Below are positions 1 to 11,000 of a stretch of 64,000 bases of DNA, piece by piece. Position numbers and translations under genes: made by a program. Each line of letters opens with the position of its first letter. The stretch's first letter is position 1. Source of the stretch: Drosophila pseudoobscura (lineage: Eukaryota > Arthropoda > Insecta > Diptera > Drosophilidae). The notes below the pieces were generated by a model that did not search any database, was not told the origin of the DNA, and saw only the letters and a program-made list of their open reading frames with translations. The stretch spans positions 15,079,001-15,143,000 of the forward strand of contig NC_046681.1 of NCBI RefSeq assembly GCF_009870125.1, written 5' to 3'.

Positions 1-1492
1 CACTGAGAGACTGAGTGCAATATTTCATTTTTAATTCGGACCCAAGAGGTGTGGATTTGATTTAGTTTGTCCAAAGACCAGGAAATTGATCGGCATTTTT
101 CTCTCGCTTGTAATTTTTTGGGGCTGCTTTCCCCCAAAGAGCAATTTCCAGGGGCAGCACATGTGCATTTTGGGCACTTTGGTTAATGCTAGTTTTGGGA
201 TTACTTGAAAAGTTCATTCATGAGTCACTTTGGGGGAGCACTTTATGGTTCGAAAGTAGTTTGAGTATTAGTTTTCCATCACCATTAGAAAAGTAAAAGT
301 AAGAGCCAATGCTGTTCCAAACTTACCAAAAAGCAGACGAACATACTTTTGACACCCATTCTAAACCCATTTAATGCCGCAACACTTTCTGAAATTTAAC
401 AACAAATAATCACAATTAATTGATTTAGTTTTTGGTTTTCATGCTTTGATTTATTTTGTCGGTACTCTCATTTCTCATGATTTTCCTCCGAATTTCTTGT
501 TTTCTAAATGCCTGGCGAAATTATTGAACGTCTCAGCTAATTAAGTCAATGTAATTACATAATTAGTTTAAATTCATATTATTATACTTGTATGTTCTGG
601 TTTTTGTTTTTGTTTTTTGTTTTGCTTCATGGAAGAGAAGAAACTTGTTGGATCACAAAGGTTTTTTTTGCTTTTGCTTTCGTTTTTTTTTGCTAGGGTT
701 AAATCTGGCTCAAAGGCTCTCTAACAAAAGGATTAGAAACAAAGTATTCGAATGGAATTTTAACCACATTAAAGCTTATGTACACTAAAACAACATAACT
801 AACAATTTGAAATCGATTTCGTTGGTTTAGGCTTGAGTTAGGCTAAGGATTTCTTATATTCTTCGTTTGTTCAATTTTCATTTTATTACAGTTTACGGTA
901 AGGCTGAAGACAGAGTATTAAAAGTGTTTTTTTATTGTTTAAGAGTAAAAGTTGTTTATAAAATATATTTATCATATATCAAAGTATAGTATCCATAGTT
1001 TATCCATAGGCGTATATTACAGTTTACCTTTTATACAGAGCCACCACACCGCCACTCTAGTTTCCACTTGAGCTAATTATATTTTGTGGTTTCTTTTATT
1101 TTTTTTGGTTTTCAAGGTTTCTTTTTATAACTCGAATAATGCAAACGCTTGATCCACTAAACGAACTAGACTACTGTATACTCGTATATAGTTATTTGAT
1201 TCTTGTATATATCAGAATATCAGTAGGTGTATATATATGTATATTATATTGTATGCTTGTATAGTTACTAAATGGTATTTGAGTCAATATTCATTATGTC
1301 GTATGTCGTGTGTCGTATGTATATATATATATTGCAAATTTCATTAATATCTCTACTTGAATTCCATATTCTTGTGTATATATGCACTATCTTCATATAG
1401 TTATTAATTTTCCCACTTGTTTCTTTGGTAATTGGTCCTTAGTACACTACATAGAAAGCAATTAAATATTCGGTATCGTTTTGTTTCTTAGA

Positions 1493-1581
1493 GCAATTTC
1501 AATTTCCATAGCATTGGGCGCCCCGACACGGCATCGCACTTATGGCTTCATCTGGAGGGCCGGACCTAGGCCCCATTTGAG
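1493..1581. other. Exon-like GC-rich island, strand uncertain
   Basis: On the plus strand a very good acceptor (TTTTGTTTCTTAG) ends at 1492 and a good donor (GAG|GTAAAA) follows 1581; one frame is open right across, containing LGAPTRHRTYGFIWRAG. On the minus strand a frame that includes GPPDEAISAMPCRGAQCYGN ends at a stop in the same island. After the weak acceptor TTAAAG near 1598 it would be in frame with the 6919 donor, as a possible alternative end of the DPP-like protein. I cannot decide between these or exclude chance. Confidence 0.25.
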
Positions 1582-4123
1582 GTAAAACACCTTCGTCCTT
1601 TAATTTTTTTGTGGGTGGGTGTGTGTTTGTGTGTCAACAGGGGTCGGGGCGTATGTGTGTGGGGCGAGGGGACGAGAGCGAGATGAGAGCAGCAGCAGCT
1701 GGTCTTTTTACAGCCGCAGACTCAGCTTTTCCGACATCTAACACAGCTGTGACGACCTTTCAGACCAAAAATAAACACCTGAAACCCACACACAGACCCG
1801 TCCGTCACCGACCACCACACCAGGTGGTGTACGAGTATCTGTGTGTGCTTTTCCTTTTCCCTTTGTAGGTATGCGTGTTTGCGTGTGTGTGTGCCAGCCA
1901 GCGAGTTAATTGTGGACGGGTAAACGTACACCCCCGGACTTAGCCAAACATTGGCATGCGTTTTGCCAGCGTCTAAAAACGCGTAAAAACGGCAGAAACC
2001 GCCAGCGACGCACATAAAAGTGTCAGGCAGTCAGAAATTTATGTTGCCTTGCAATTTTCTAACATCCCACCTAGAGGCCTACCTCAGGGATCTCTCTCTC
2101 ACTCGGAAGGTAGGGGTTAAGGCTAGGGGGCTCTGCGGCAAGCGTGGCTTTATTATTAAAATTGCCCTGAAAGTTGGAGAAATTTTGAGGCCATTGAGAT
2201 TGCCACTGCGAAGCGAGGAGATGTACTTGTATGGCACTCTTTCGTAGGTAAGAGCTGAAATGTTGTTAAGGTGCTAAAACTTAAAGACTGCCTGGTAATT
2301 AGGTTTCAATTCGTTTAAGTCTACTTGAGCTTTATGTCTCATAAAAAGCTGTAGTTTTTCGGATTTAGATTCGCCCATAGTTGCCTGGGGATCTTATAAC
2401 AATTAGTAGGGTTATCATAGCAATACGCTTTAAAGGCTTTCCTGCCAGATTTTGAGATCTCTTTTATGTATCCTGTCATATCTGAGATAAACTCTTTGCT
2501 AAAAGCATCCATAATATTAACATTAATCAGCTATGGCTAAGCCTTGGAGATCTGCTGAGGGAGTGCCCTTATTTCTGGTTCTTCTGAAACCTTCTCTACC
2601 TTCATTCTGCCTCCAGACAACCCGATCGGAGCTATCCTATAACCATATATTTTCCAACTGCTGCCACTGCCACTGCTTCTGTTTCTGGGCGACTGCCAGC
2701 ACAACCATCATAATTAGGAGCCGCAACCGAGTCAGAATTTGCCTGGCGGTTTTGCTAATTAACTGCCGCTTGCAAAAAGTGTGCCGGGCCAGAAATCTAA
2801 TTAAAGCTAATCCCTTTCTGCATATTGCCATATTTGAAAAGAAGGGAAAGTATGGTAGCGGGATGCTCCAATCTTCCAATGGTGTTGCCTTGCTAATTGG
2901 GGCTTTTAATGGGACTGGGAATGGGACTGTCCGTCTGTCTGTCTGTCTGTGCGATGCAGTGTCTTTGGCGCCTCAGTGCCTTTGTCCTTTGTCAACGTTG
3001 CCTGCTCCTGCGCCTGTGACAGTCGCAGTTTTGCATACAATTCGAGCATTATTTTGTCATTCTTTTTCTTTTTAATGTTTAATGTGTATCGCAGCTATTT
3101 TTGACCTTTTTTCTCATTTTCATTTAACTCGTTAGTTCACCTTCGCTTATGGACTAGTTTCTTGGTTAATTCTACTTTCACTACTACTTTCTCCTTTAGA
3201 AATGTACTTTGCCATGCCTTCAAAGTCGAAATTGAAGTTCTTGTGGCAATACAAAATAATTAACAAAAACGATTCAATTTGTCTATTAAATATTTGAAAT
3301 ATTGTTGCGCTACTTACATGCATTTAAACTATTAAATTTGTTTATTTTCTTTATAATTTTCATTCTTTCTTGTTGTTGTTGTTGGAGTTTATCGCTTAGT
3401 ATATTTTCTCCTCTTTAATTTAATTTTACTTTGGCCATTTTGCGTTTTTCTGCTGTTTGCTTGCTGCGAATTCAATTCAGTTTTTATTCGAAATTATTTT
3501 CATGCAGGGCTGCCTGCGTGCCTGCCTGCGTCTCTGGTTCCAACATTCCGTTTCATTTCAATTATTTATGCTTTTTATTTATGGCTGTGTTGCTGTGTTG
3601 TGTTTTTATTCCATTGGATTTAATTAAACTTTACTGCAAACGTATTTTCTTTCTCGTTTTCCCCAGCTGATGGGACAACGACCATATCTCTCGGACATTA
3701 TTCTGTTTAATTTCGTTTGTGTTTTGGTGGCAGTAAATTTTATGATAAAATTCAATCATAGAATGTGCGATTAACAGCATTCATATTACAGAAAGAGTGT
3801 CTTAAAGATAGCTATGCAAATGAAAGCACTCTTTAATCGGAAATAAAGTTACTCTAAATTATTTTCAATCTCTTTTTCACTTTTCAATTATGAGCAAAAC
3901 TTCATCAATTTATGTAGAATTTATGGGCTCTGTGCTCTCTGCCCGCATCAGCCATTAACAATTTTAGCAAATGATAAAAATGTGTGTGTTTCACCACCAA
4001 AAAATGCCATTTAGAACGTTGTCAAATTTGATTTATGGTGGCAATTTCCGTTCTGGCCGAAAGCCGCCCACCTCAACCTCAGCTGGTTCTTGTTTGCCTC
4101 TTCAATAAATGTGTGTTTTCAAT

Positions 4124-4129
4124 TTTATT
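4124..4129 (-). terminator. Candidate polyadenylation signal AATAAA for the DPP-like gene
   Basis: TTTATT on the plus strand is AATAAA on the transcript strand, about 850 nt past the stop at 4979. Others exist both nearer and farther, so the choice is uncertain. Confidence 0.3.
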
Positions 4130-4240
4130 TCTGTTTTCTCTTCATTGGAAATTTATGCAAAACTGCATAAGTTATAGCAAACAAAATAAAATAAAAAATC
4201 AACAATAAAGAAAGGCAGATTCGGATAACCGAAGCGCTTT

Positions 4241-4388
4241 ATACCCTTGCAGAGGGAGTGAAAGAAAGCATTTGAATTTTGGGACAGTATTTTCCTAAAG
4301 TTTGAAGGACACATGGATCACGCATAATTCTAGTTTGAATATAAGTTGTTGAAATTTCACTCAAAGTGGTAATACCCTCTGCAAGGGC
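4241..4388. repeat. Short inverted-repeat element with ACCCTTGCAGAGGG ends
   Basis: CCCTTGCAGAGGG at 4244-4256 is the exact reverse complement of CCCTCTGCAAGGG at 4375-4387, and both are preceded by ATA. A unit of about 148 bp with such ends is MITE-like. Related ATACCCT...AGGGTA sequences occur elsewhere in the window (for example 57218-57239). Confidence 0.5.
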
Positions 4389-4978
4389 ATTAAAATGTCA
4401 CACCTGTCACCGAAGAAAAGCCGCATGCGAATTTTTTTATTGCCTACCTTTGTGCGCACCGCGGTCGCTCTCCCTCTTTTGCGCTCAGTGTATGCTTGTA
4501 TAGGTGTAGATTGGAGGTGTGTGCGTGTGCATGTTTTTATCTGTGTCTGTTTCTGTGTCTGTGCCTCTGTGTGTAAGTTATGTTTTCACAACCATGTTGA
4601 TTTTGCTACTTTTATCCGCATACTCGTGCCATAAACATTCGTGGTTTGTTTCCGCTGCTATGGGCACACTGGTTTGGCCTTTTCGTGTTCTGCTTTTTAT
4701 CAGGGCTCTGGGCACACTTGCTTTGCCTTTTCGCAGGACACACTTGTTTCCTTGATCATTCGTAGTAGTGTTCTTCTTTGCTTATTAATTTTCAACAAAA
4801 TGCCACTTAACTTAGTGGTTAATGGGGTTCTCCTGCTGGCTGTGTGTTTCGGTATCTCTGTGTTTGGTTTGTGTCGTAAACGATAAATTACATTTAATGC
4901 AATTTACAAAAAAACCATTTCGTTCCCACGTTCCGTTTTGAGTTTTGCAATCAGAATTATTCCATCTCTAAATTATGT

Positions 4979-5032
4979 TTATTGCTGCATATCGCCGCCA
5001 TTGCCCAGGCCAGCCTTCGACTCCGGCGGCAC
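4979..5032 (-). CDS. DPP-like gene, terminal coding exon ([17 protein letters not shown])
   Basis: A GC-rich island in AT-rich surroundings begins right after ACACAACAG and reads 17 codons and TAA on the minus strand. Phase 0 fits the donor at 6919, so the protein ends [21 protein letters not shown] recall a similar KKLVPPE-K-AGLG end in the D. melanogaster protein, which supports the choice but is memory, not a search. The intron is 1886 nt. Confidence 0.85.
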   Translation of the reverse strand: MPPESKAGLGNGGDMQQ

Positions 5033-8000
5033 CTGTTGTGTTTTGGTAGATAGAAATTCGTTTTGAATGAGTTTTCCAAAAAATACATCATTTATTCGCT
5101 ACTTTGATAGGCAGAAAGTATATAGATATAGAGAGTTATAAAGGAGGAGTACAGGTAGACAGACAGAAAGAGAGATAGAGACACAATCAAGGCATAAGCA
5201 AACATTTAGGTAAAGTAGCAAGTGTCTGTGTGGGGTTGTCTGTGTTCTTTGCGTATCTGTTTCTGTATCTGTATCTGTATCTGGATAAAAGGAAAACACA
5301 CATCGAGCAACAGCAAGTCCCAATAAAATATACACACTCGCACACACTTATAGACGCAACCAAATAGAAAAAATATACAAACATACATACAGACATCATG
5401 TAGGACAGCCAAAATAATTTGTGTGAAACAACCAAAAGAATAAACGTGAAATTAGGACTAAGCCAGAAAGAAAAACTTGCATAGAGTACGATTCGGAAGA
5501 GACTGAGAAAGAGATGTTTGAACCAAAAAGAAAACTTGCTGAAGAGTAAGACTTGGAAGAGGCGAAGGCGAAGGAAAACGATAGAACTCATAACAACAGC
5601 AAAACAGCAGCAAAATAAAGTTGGAACAACTTGCAAGACACCCAGAACAACCCAACAAGAAAAGAAATACCAAACTAAACTCAACTAAATTTAACCGAAC
5701 TCAACGGAAAGCCGCAAAACTCCGCACTTTGCCACGCATCACGGAGAAAAGGCTCCCCCCCAGAACCCCAGAAACCACCAACAAGCATACATACATGTAA
5801 GAGTATGGCGCGGGCTAGGGCTAGGGGACCGTGAATGATTCCCGGTGACTCGTAAGCCGCGGGTAAGCCTAAAGTGTAACAAGTGTATTTCGGATTCAAC
5901 GCGTTTCATATTAAATTAAGAGCGAAACGAACCGGGAAAGTGGCGTACAGGAAGGTGGGGTCTCGGATTAGCTAAGTTTTTTCGCCTGTTTTCCACTTAA
6001 AAGTTATGAAATTAGAAAAAAGCCGCATGAATAGAAAAATGAATGAACAAGGAAAATGGGAGAAACATAGGTTGATGGGTTATGCATGGTAATATTAGTA
6101 TGGGAGGGATTTTTGTGGTATTTTTGATGTGTGCTAGGATTAAAGCAAGGGCTTTAGGCTTTTAAAGGCAATCAAGTTGTATTTGTATTTGAGTATTTTT
6201 ATAGTATTTTCGGTTAGGATGTAGGGGAAAGGAAGGGTACATCTACAAGTATTAAAATTATAAATATTCAGTATTTCAAAGCAAAACTTTCAAAGCAAAA
6301 AGAAAAAGGTTTTTGACGGTCCCCGCCCCTTAAAAATTGACACATTTAAAGACATTGAAACAGCGAATAAACTCTTAACAGATTGAGATTACGAGTACGA
6401 GTATTTCCGAGTAGCTAATGACAACGAGAACAACATCAATGAAAACCAAAATTCAGGATTACAATTAGAAAACAATGAGAAAACGACGACGAAGGCAAAA
6501 TACAATGGACGAGAATAGACAACGACGACTGTACCTAGTATCGTATCTGAAGGATGGGGGGATGTGGAATCAAAATTAGCGCCCATAGAAACTATGGAAG
6601 TCCAGGAAATCCATGGAATCTGTTTGATTTTGTTGCTGCTGATCGATCTACACGAGGGAGGAAGAATGTAAGGACAAAATACAGAACCGAAAAGAGGTAA
6701 CCGAAAAGGAAATGGCATTTGTTGTGGTATTTTTTTGGCGGTGAGTTTGGTGGGTGAGATATATATTGTTTTTTGGAGAGCAGGAGAAAGAGAGAGTTAT
6801 ATATATATATATATATATTGATATAATTGTGGTAGGAGAGTGGCAGAATATAATACAAAAATAAATGGTTTGGAATACAAAAGAAAAGTGTAAACAATTC
6901 TACGGCTCAAGCACTCACCAGCTTCTTGAAACAGTCCTCGAAAAATGCGGTCATTGAGCGATAAAGGTGCCGCTTAACTCCCGACAAACTGTGGCCCTCA
7001 TCTGGATAGATCTGCTGCTTGTAGAGCACTCCTTTGCTGGTCAGAGATCGGGCCAGGACCATCGATTGCTGGACATGAACATTGTCATCGGCTGTGCCAT
7101 GGACGAGCAGGAACTGACGATCGCGCAGGTTGTCCACATACTTGGACAGATCGCTCTCCTCGTAGCCCTTGTAGTTGTCCGTGACATTGGGGAAACTCAG
7201 ATAGCGTTCGGCATAGGTAGAGTCTGGAATGATAAAGAGTATCCTTACACCTCTAGGATCCTTAAAAGACCACAAAACCCACCGTATAGCTTCCAATTGG
7301 TGACCGGTGAAACACTTATCCCGCACTGGAAGATATCCTGTTGGCCGGCGAGTGCCAGAGCAGCCGTATAGCCGCCGTAGCTCCAGCCCCAGACACCCAT
7401 TCGTCGGGAATCGATAAAGTGCAGGTTGTCGCGCAGATACTCGCTGACCTCAAGCTGATCGGAGACCTCGACACTGCCCAGACGCTTGTAGACCTCGTGG
7501 AGCAGTTGGTAGCCCTGACCCGCGGAGCCGCGTCCATCGATCTCGACGACAATGTAATCCTTGCTGCCGGACAAATAGGTGTTCCAGTCGACATGCCAGC
7601 GATCGGTGACCAGCTGAGTGCCCGGACCCGAATACACATGCAGGATGGTGGGATATCGCGTGATTTCGTCCTCGCGCAGCACGGGCGGCAGGTAGAGCCG
7701 CACCTGGGCATGATAGCCGCCGGAGATCATTACCGGGAAGGTCTTCATCTGCGGCAGGGCGGTCTTGGCCATTTTCTCCTTGAGTCGCGTATTATTCTGG
7801 ATCGTGACGAGTAGCTCCAAAAACTGGGACTTGGGTTCGACGTCTGCCTTCTCCTCTCCGCCCTCCGTTGGGGGTTCCTCTTGTTGGGTGCTCTGACGGT
7901 TGACCTTGGGGCTCGATGGGATGGTCGACTTTAGGCCATAGATAATGGAGGTGGGAACGACGGGGCCCAGGCACTCGACAAGGACATAGCGCGCCTGCAG

Positions 8001-11000
8001 AGTGATGGGAAACTGTGCCTCATGGTAGAGACAATCGCTGGGTGGCGGTGGCAGCGGTGGCCTCTGTCCGCGTCCGGGACGCGCCTGCTGCTCCAGGGGC
8101 ATGGCCGGTGGCGGTGCCTGGGCCTCCACCTCCTCGGAATCCTCCCAGTCGTCATCCCAGGCCGTCACCAGCTTCGGCGGCGACTTGGTGTGACCCTCCT
8201 CGTAGCTATCGGAGCGCTGCATCAGGGCGGGACACGTGAGGCAGTCGGGCGAGTGCATTGCCTGTCCCTGGCGGGCGGGCAGAGCGGACACGCGGTAGAG
8301 ATGCTGCTGCGAGGGCAGACGCTCCGGGGTCCCCAGGAAGTAGCTGCGAGAAGTCAAACCGGGTTCAGTGGCATTCCAATCCAACCCTCCCTTCTACCGG
8401 AAGGTACTTACATCCAATTATCCAGCTGGTCCCAGTGTAACAATCGATTCACCTCGTAGGGGCCATGGGTGAGGGGCAGCACCCGGTTATTGTCGATGTC
8501 CACGTGCACGATGTGCCGGAAATAGCCTGCGATTATCGAGCGCCGGAAGAAGAGACGAAACGGAACGAAAGGGAAGGGAAGAGGCATTGTATTACCGGCA
8601 CCTTCAACCGCTGGAACAAAGCGCAAATCCAAAAGCACCCAAATTGACATATGGCTCACTTACCAAACAGGCCATCGCGTAATGGAGAGATGGCCACATA
8701 GATACTCCCATTGGCCGCAAACAGTGGCACGGAGACGGTGTCCACCCAGCCGCGTCCATCGCCACTCACCCGATGGGTCTGCAAAGGATAGGGGACGATT
8801 GCTGGCTGGGGTCATTGGGTCATTTAGTGGTTTGGCGCAGCACTCACCTCAATGCACTCGAACGACGGACTCTTGCACACACTGACCACGGATATGTTCT
8901 GGGGCCGATTCAGCCAGACCACAGCGATCTCTGTGCCACTTACCCAGCTGGCGCTGCTAAAGTAATGATCTCTGTAAAGGGTGGAGGGATGAGGGAAAAT
9001 TAGAGGCACGAGCCTTCAGGGGAACCTGTCTTGCATCCACTTACTCGTTTGCTATAATTTGCGGCGGTCGTAGGTTCGTGATGTGCACCTTCTTTGGATC
9101 CTTGAGGTCGGCCACCCGTAAAGTTATTGTGGGATTTTGAGTGCCTGGCTTTGGATAGCTATTGGATATGAAAGGAAGAGTTTTATTTTAAGTTAAGCTG
9201 CCTGTTTCTGTTGAACCATTCATTAATTTTCATCCACATTCTTGACTCGAACTAAACTTCTTTCCACATGCCCTATTTTCGGGCAGACCTTTTCTAGCAA
9301 TTTATCAAACCCAATTGACAGGAGATCAACGAGGCTGGAGAACCCACACTCCCACTCCTACTCCCACTCTCTCTCTCTGCTGTTAATATGCTACAGACTG
9401 CTTAGGTGGCGATGTTGCTCTGTTGTTTTGTCTTTGGCCCCCGAAAACTAATTTCAGGGACCGAATCTGTCACTACGTCTAAGAAAAGAGAACGAGTGCG
9501 GGATAGAGGGGTCCCATCCGAAAAAGGTTAAAGCCACTGTCAGACATCCACCTGCCTGTGAAAAGGTTCAGCTCTTTTACTTCATGAATTTTAAGCATTG
9601 TGCTAGGGGGAGGCCATTAGGTCTAACGACAGTCACGAGAGAGAGCAGGGCATCATTAACACATAATCGAAAAGTGATATAGCCAAAAGCCCCATAATGG
9701 GGTCACGACTTACCGTAAGGATCTGATTTCCGGGTAGAGGTTGGCATACGGATTACTCCCCCCTCCCGACGACGACGAGCCACCACTTCCTCCGGGCGTG
9801 CCTGCGGCTCCGCCTCCGGCTGCAGCTGCTGCTGATGCAGCCCCACCGGATGGACCCGTCGTACCGTACCAGGCAAAGTGCTGCTCTTGGACGTGCGTGT
9901 CGTTGAAGGTGGCGTAGAGCATCAGTTGGCCAGTGTCGGACAACCAAATCGCATTATTTGCATGAAGGATTTCCTCTGCAATGCGAAACAAAGGGGAAAT
10001 TGGAATATGTTTCCATGATACTCGTACTTCGATCGAATTATACTGTTCAGTGGACAGCATGGACTGTACCTTCGTACAGCCAATCGGGAATGCCATTGTA
10101 GACCACTCCGGGCACTGCGTCGTGGGTGATGCGATGTGCCGTGGTGCCGCGTGCCTCCTTCCTATAGTATATATCGTAGCTCTGCACCCAGACCAATCCA
10201 TTGCCCCTGGGACTGAAGCGGGCGTAGTGTAGATATGGCCATTCATCCTGGTGTGGACTGTGACGCAGCTTGATGCTCTCGCTATCCATCGGATGGGGGG
10301 ATTACAAGTTAAATTACCCTATAGATGGCCTCCAGCAATTGGACAGAGCACCACTCACCTGGTCTGTATATCGTAGAGCGTGTATTGGGCCAGATACGAG
10401 TGGCGGAATAATTTCACAACATTTTGGGCCAAGAGAAGGTAACGCTTGTCCGCCGATATGGTGAAGGTGAAGGGGGCCAGGGTTTTCTGTTCCGAAGGGG
10501 GCGAAAATTAAAATTGTATTAAAATCATGCTCCTGCCACACGCTGTGTTGCGTATACGCAACTTTTAATTAAAATTTTAATGGTCTTTTCGGATTCTCGC
10601 ACGCAAAATGGCGGAAGTTTGTACGTGGCTTTTCTGGTGTCGCAAAATGTTCAAAATTTTGTGGCATTGTTTATGGCAATTGAATGCCAAAAGTTGCCAC
10701 AGCCCCAGCTAAAGCCAAAGCCAAAGAGTTTTAGCATTCAGTAACCATATTCCTTTTCCAGATTGAAGTTAATGTTTGGCTTTCAGCTATTCATGGCTTA
10801 CTCTTGATCCCCGATGCCCCGACGACAGCTCGACTACTCGTATTCCTATGGCCATGAATATGCAATTCCATTTTGTTCTTCTGACTGCTCATTTCCGCCC
10901 TTTTTCGGTTTCGGTGTTTTCGGGCCAGACATTAATTATTTTGCTCTCTGGCTGGCAGCTGTTGACTCAAGTTATTGCACTTGTTGCTGTAGATGCATAT

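Larger units (their letters stand above)
1..4978. other. Downstream flank and 3' UTR of the DPP-like gene; otherwise no secure gene
   Basis: On the minus strand, AATAAA-type signals follow the stop at 4124-4129 and elsewhere, so the 3' UTR probably ends within this stretch. A signal also overlaps the stop itself (4978-4983) but is too close to be likely. The rest is AT-rich with TG/TC-rich tracts around 1610-1890, 2930-2955 and 4510-4580. The exon-like island at 1493-1581 and the inverted repeat at 4241-4388 are listed separately. Confidence 0.5.
5033..6918 (-). other. Last intron of the DPP-like gene
   Basis: This 1886-nt intron starts GTGAGT at 6918 and ends CAACAG at 5033. It holds a TATCTG-type repeat (5253-5283), an AT microsatellite (6798-6819) and a GC-richer patch at 5700-5900 with no convincing frame. 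Retention gives the V-S-A-stop C-terminus. Confidence 0.75.

Noticed and set aside
5099..5684. Overlapping minus-strand ORFs rich in Cys/Val/Phe
   Set aside because: They arise from TC/TG-rich simple repeats within the last intron of the DPP-like gene.
7341..7814. 157-codon plus-strand ORF
   Set aside because: It is the antisense shadow of the catalytic exon of the DPP-like gene.
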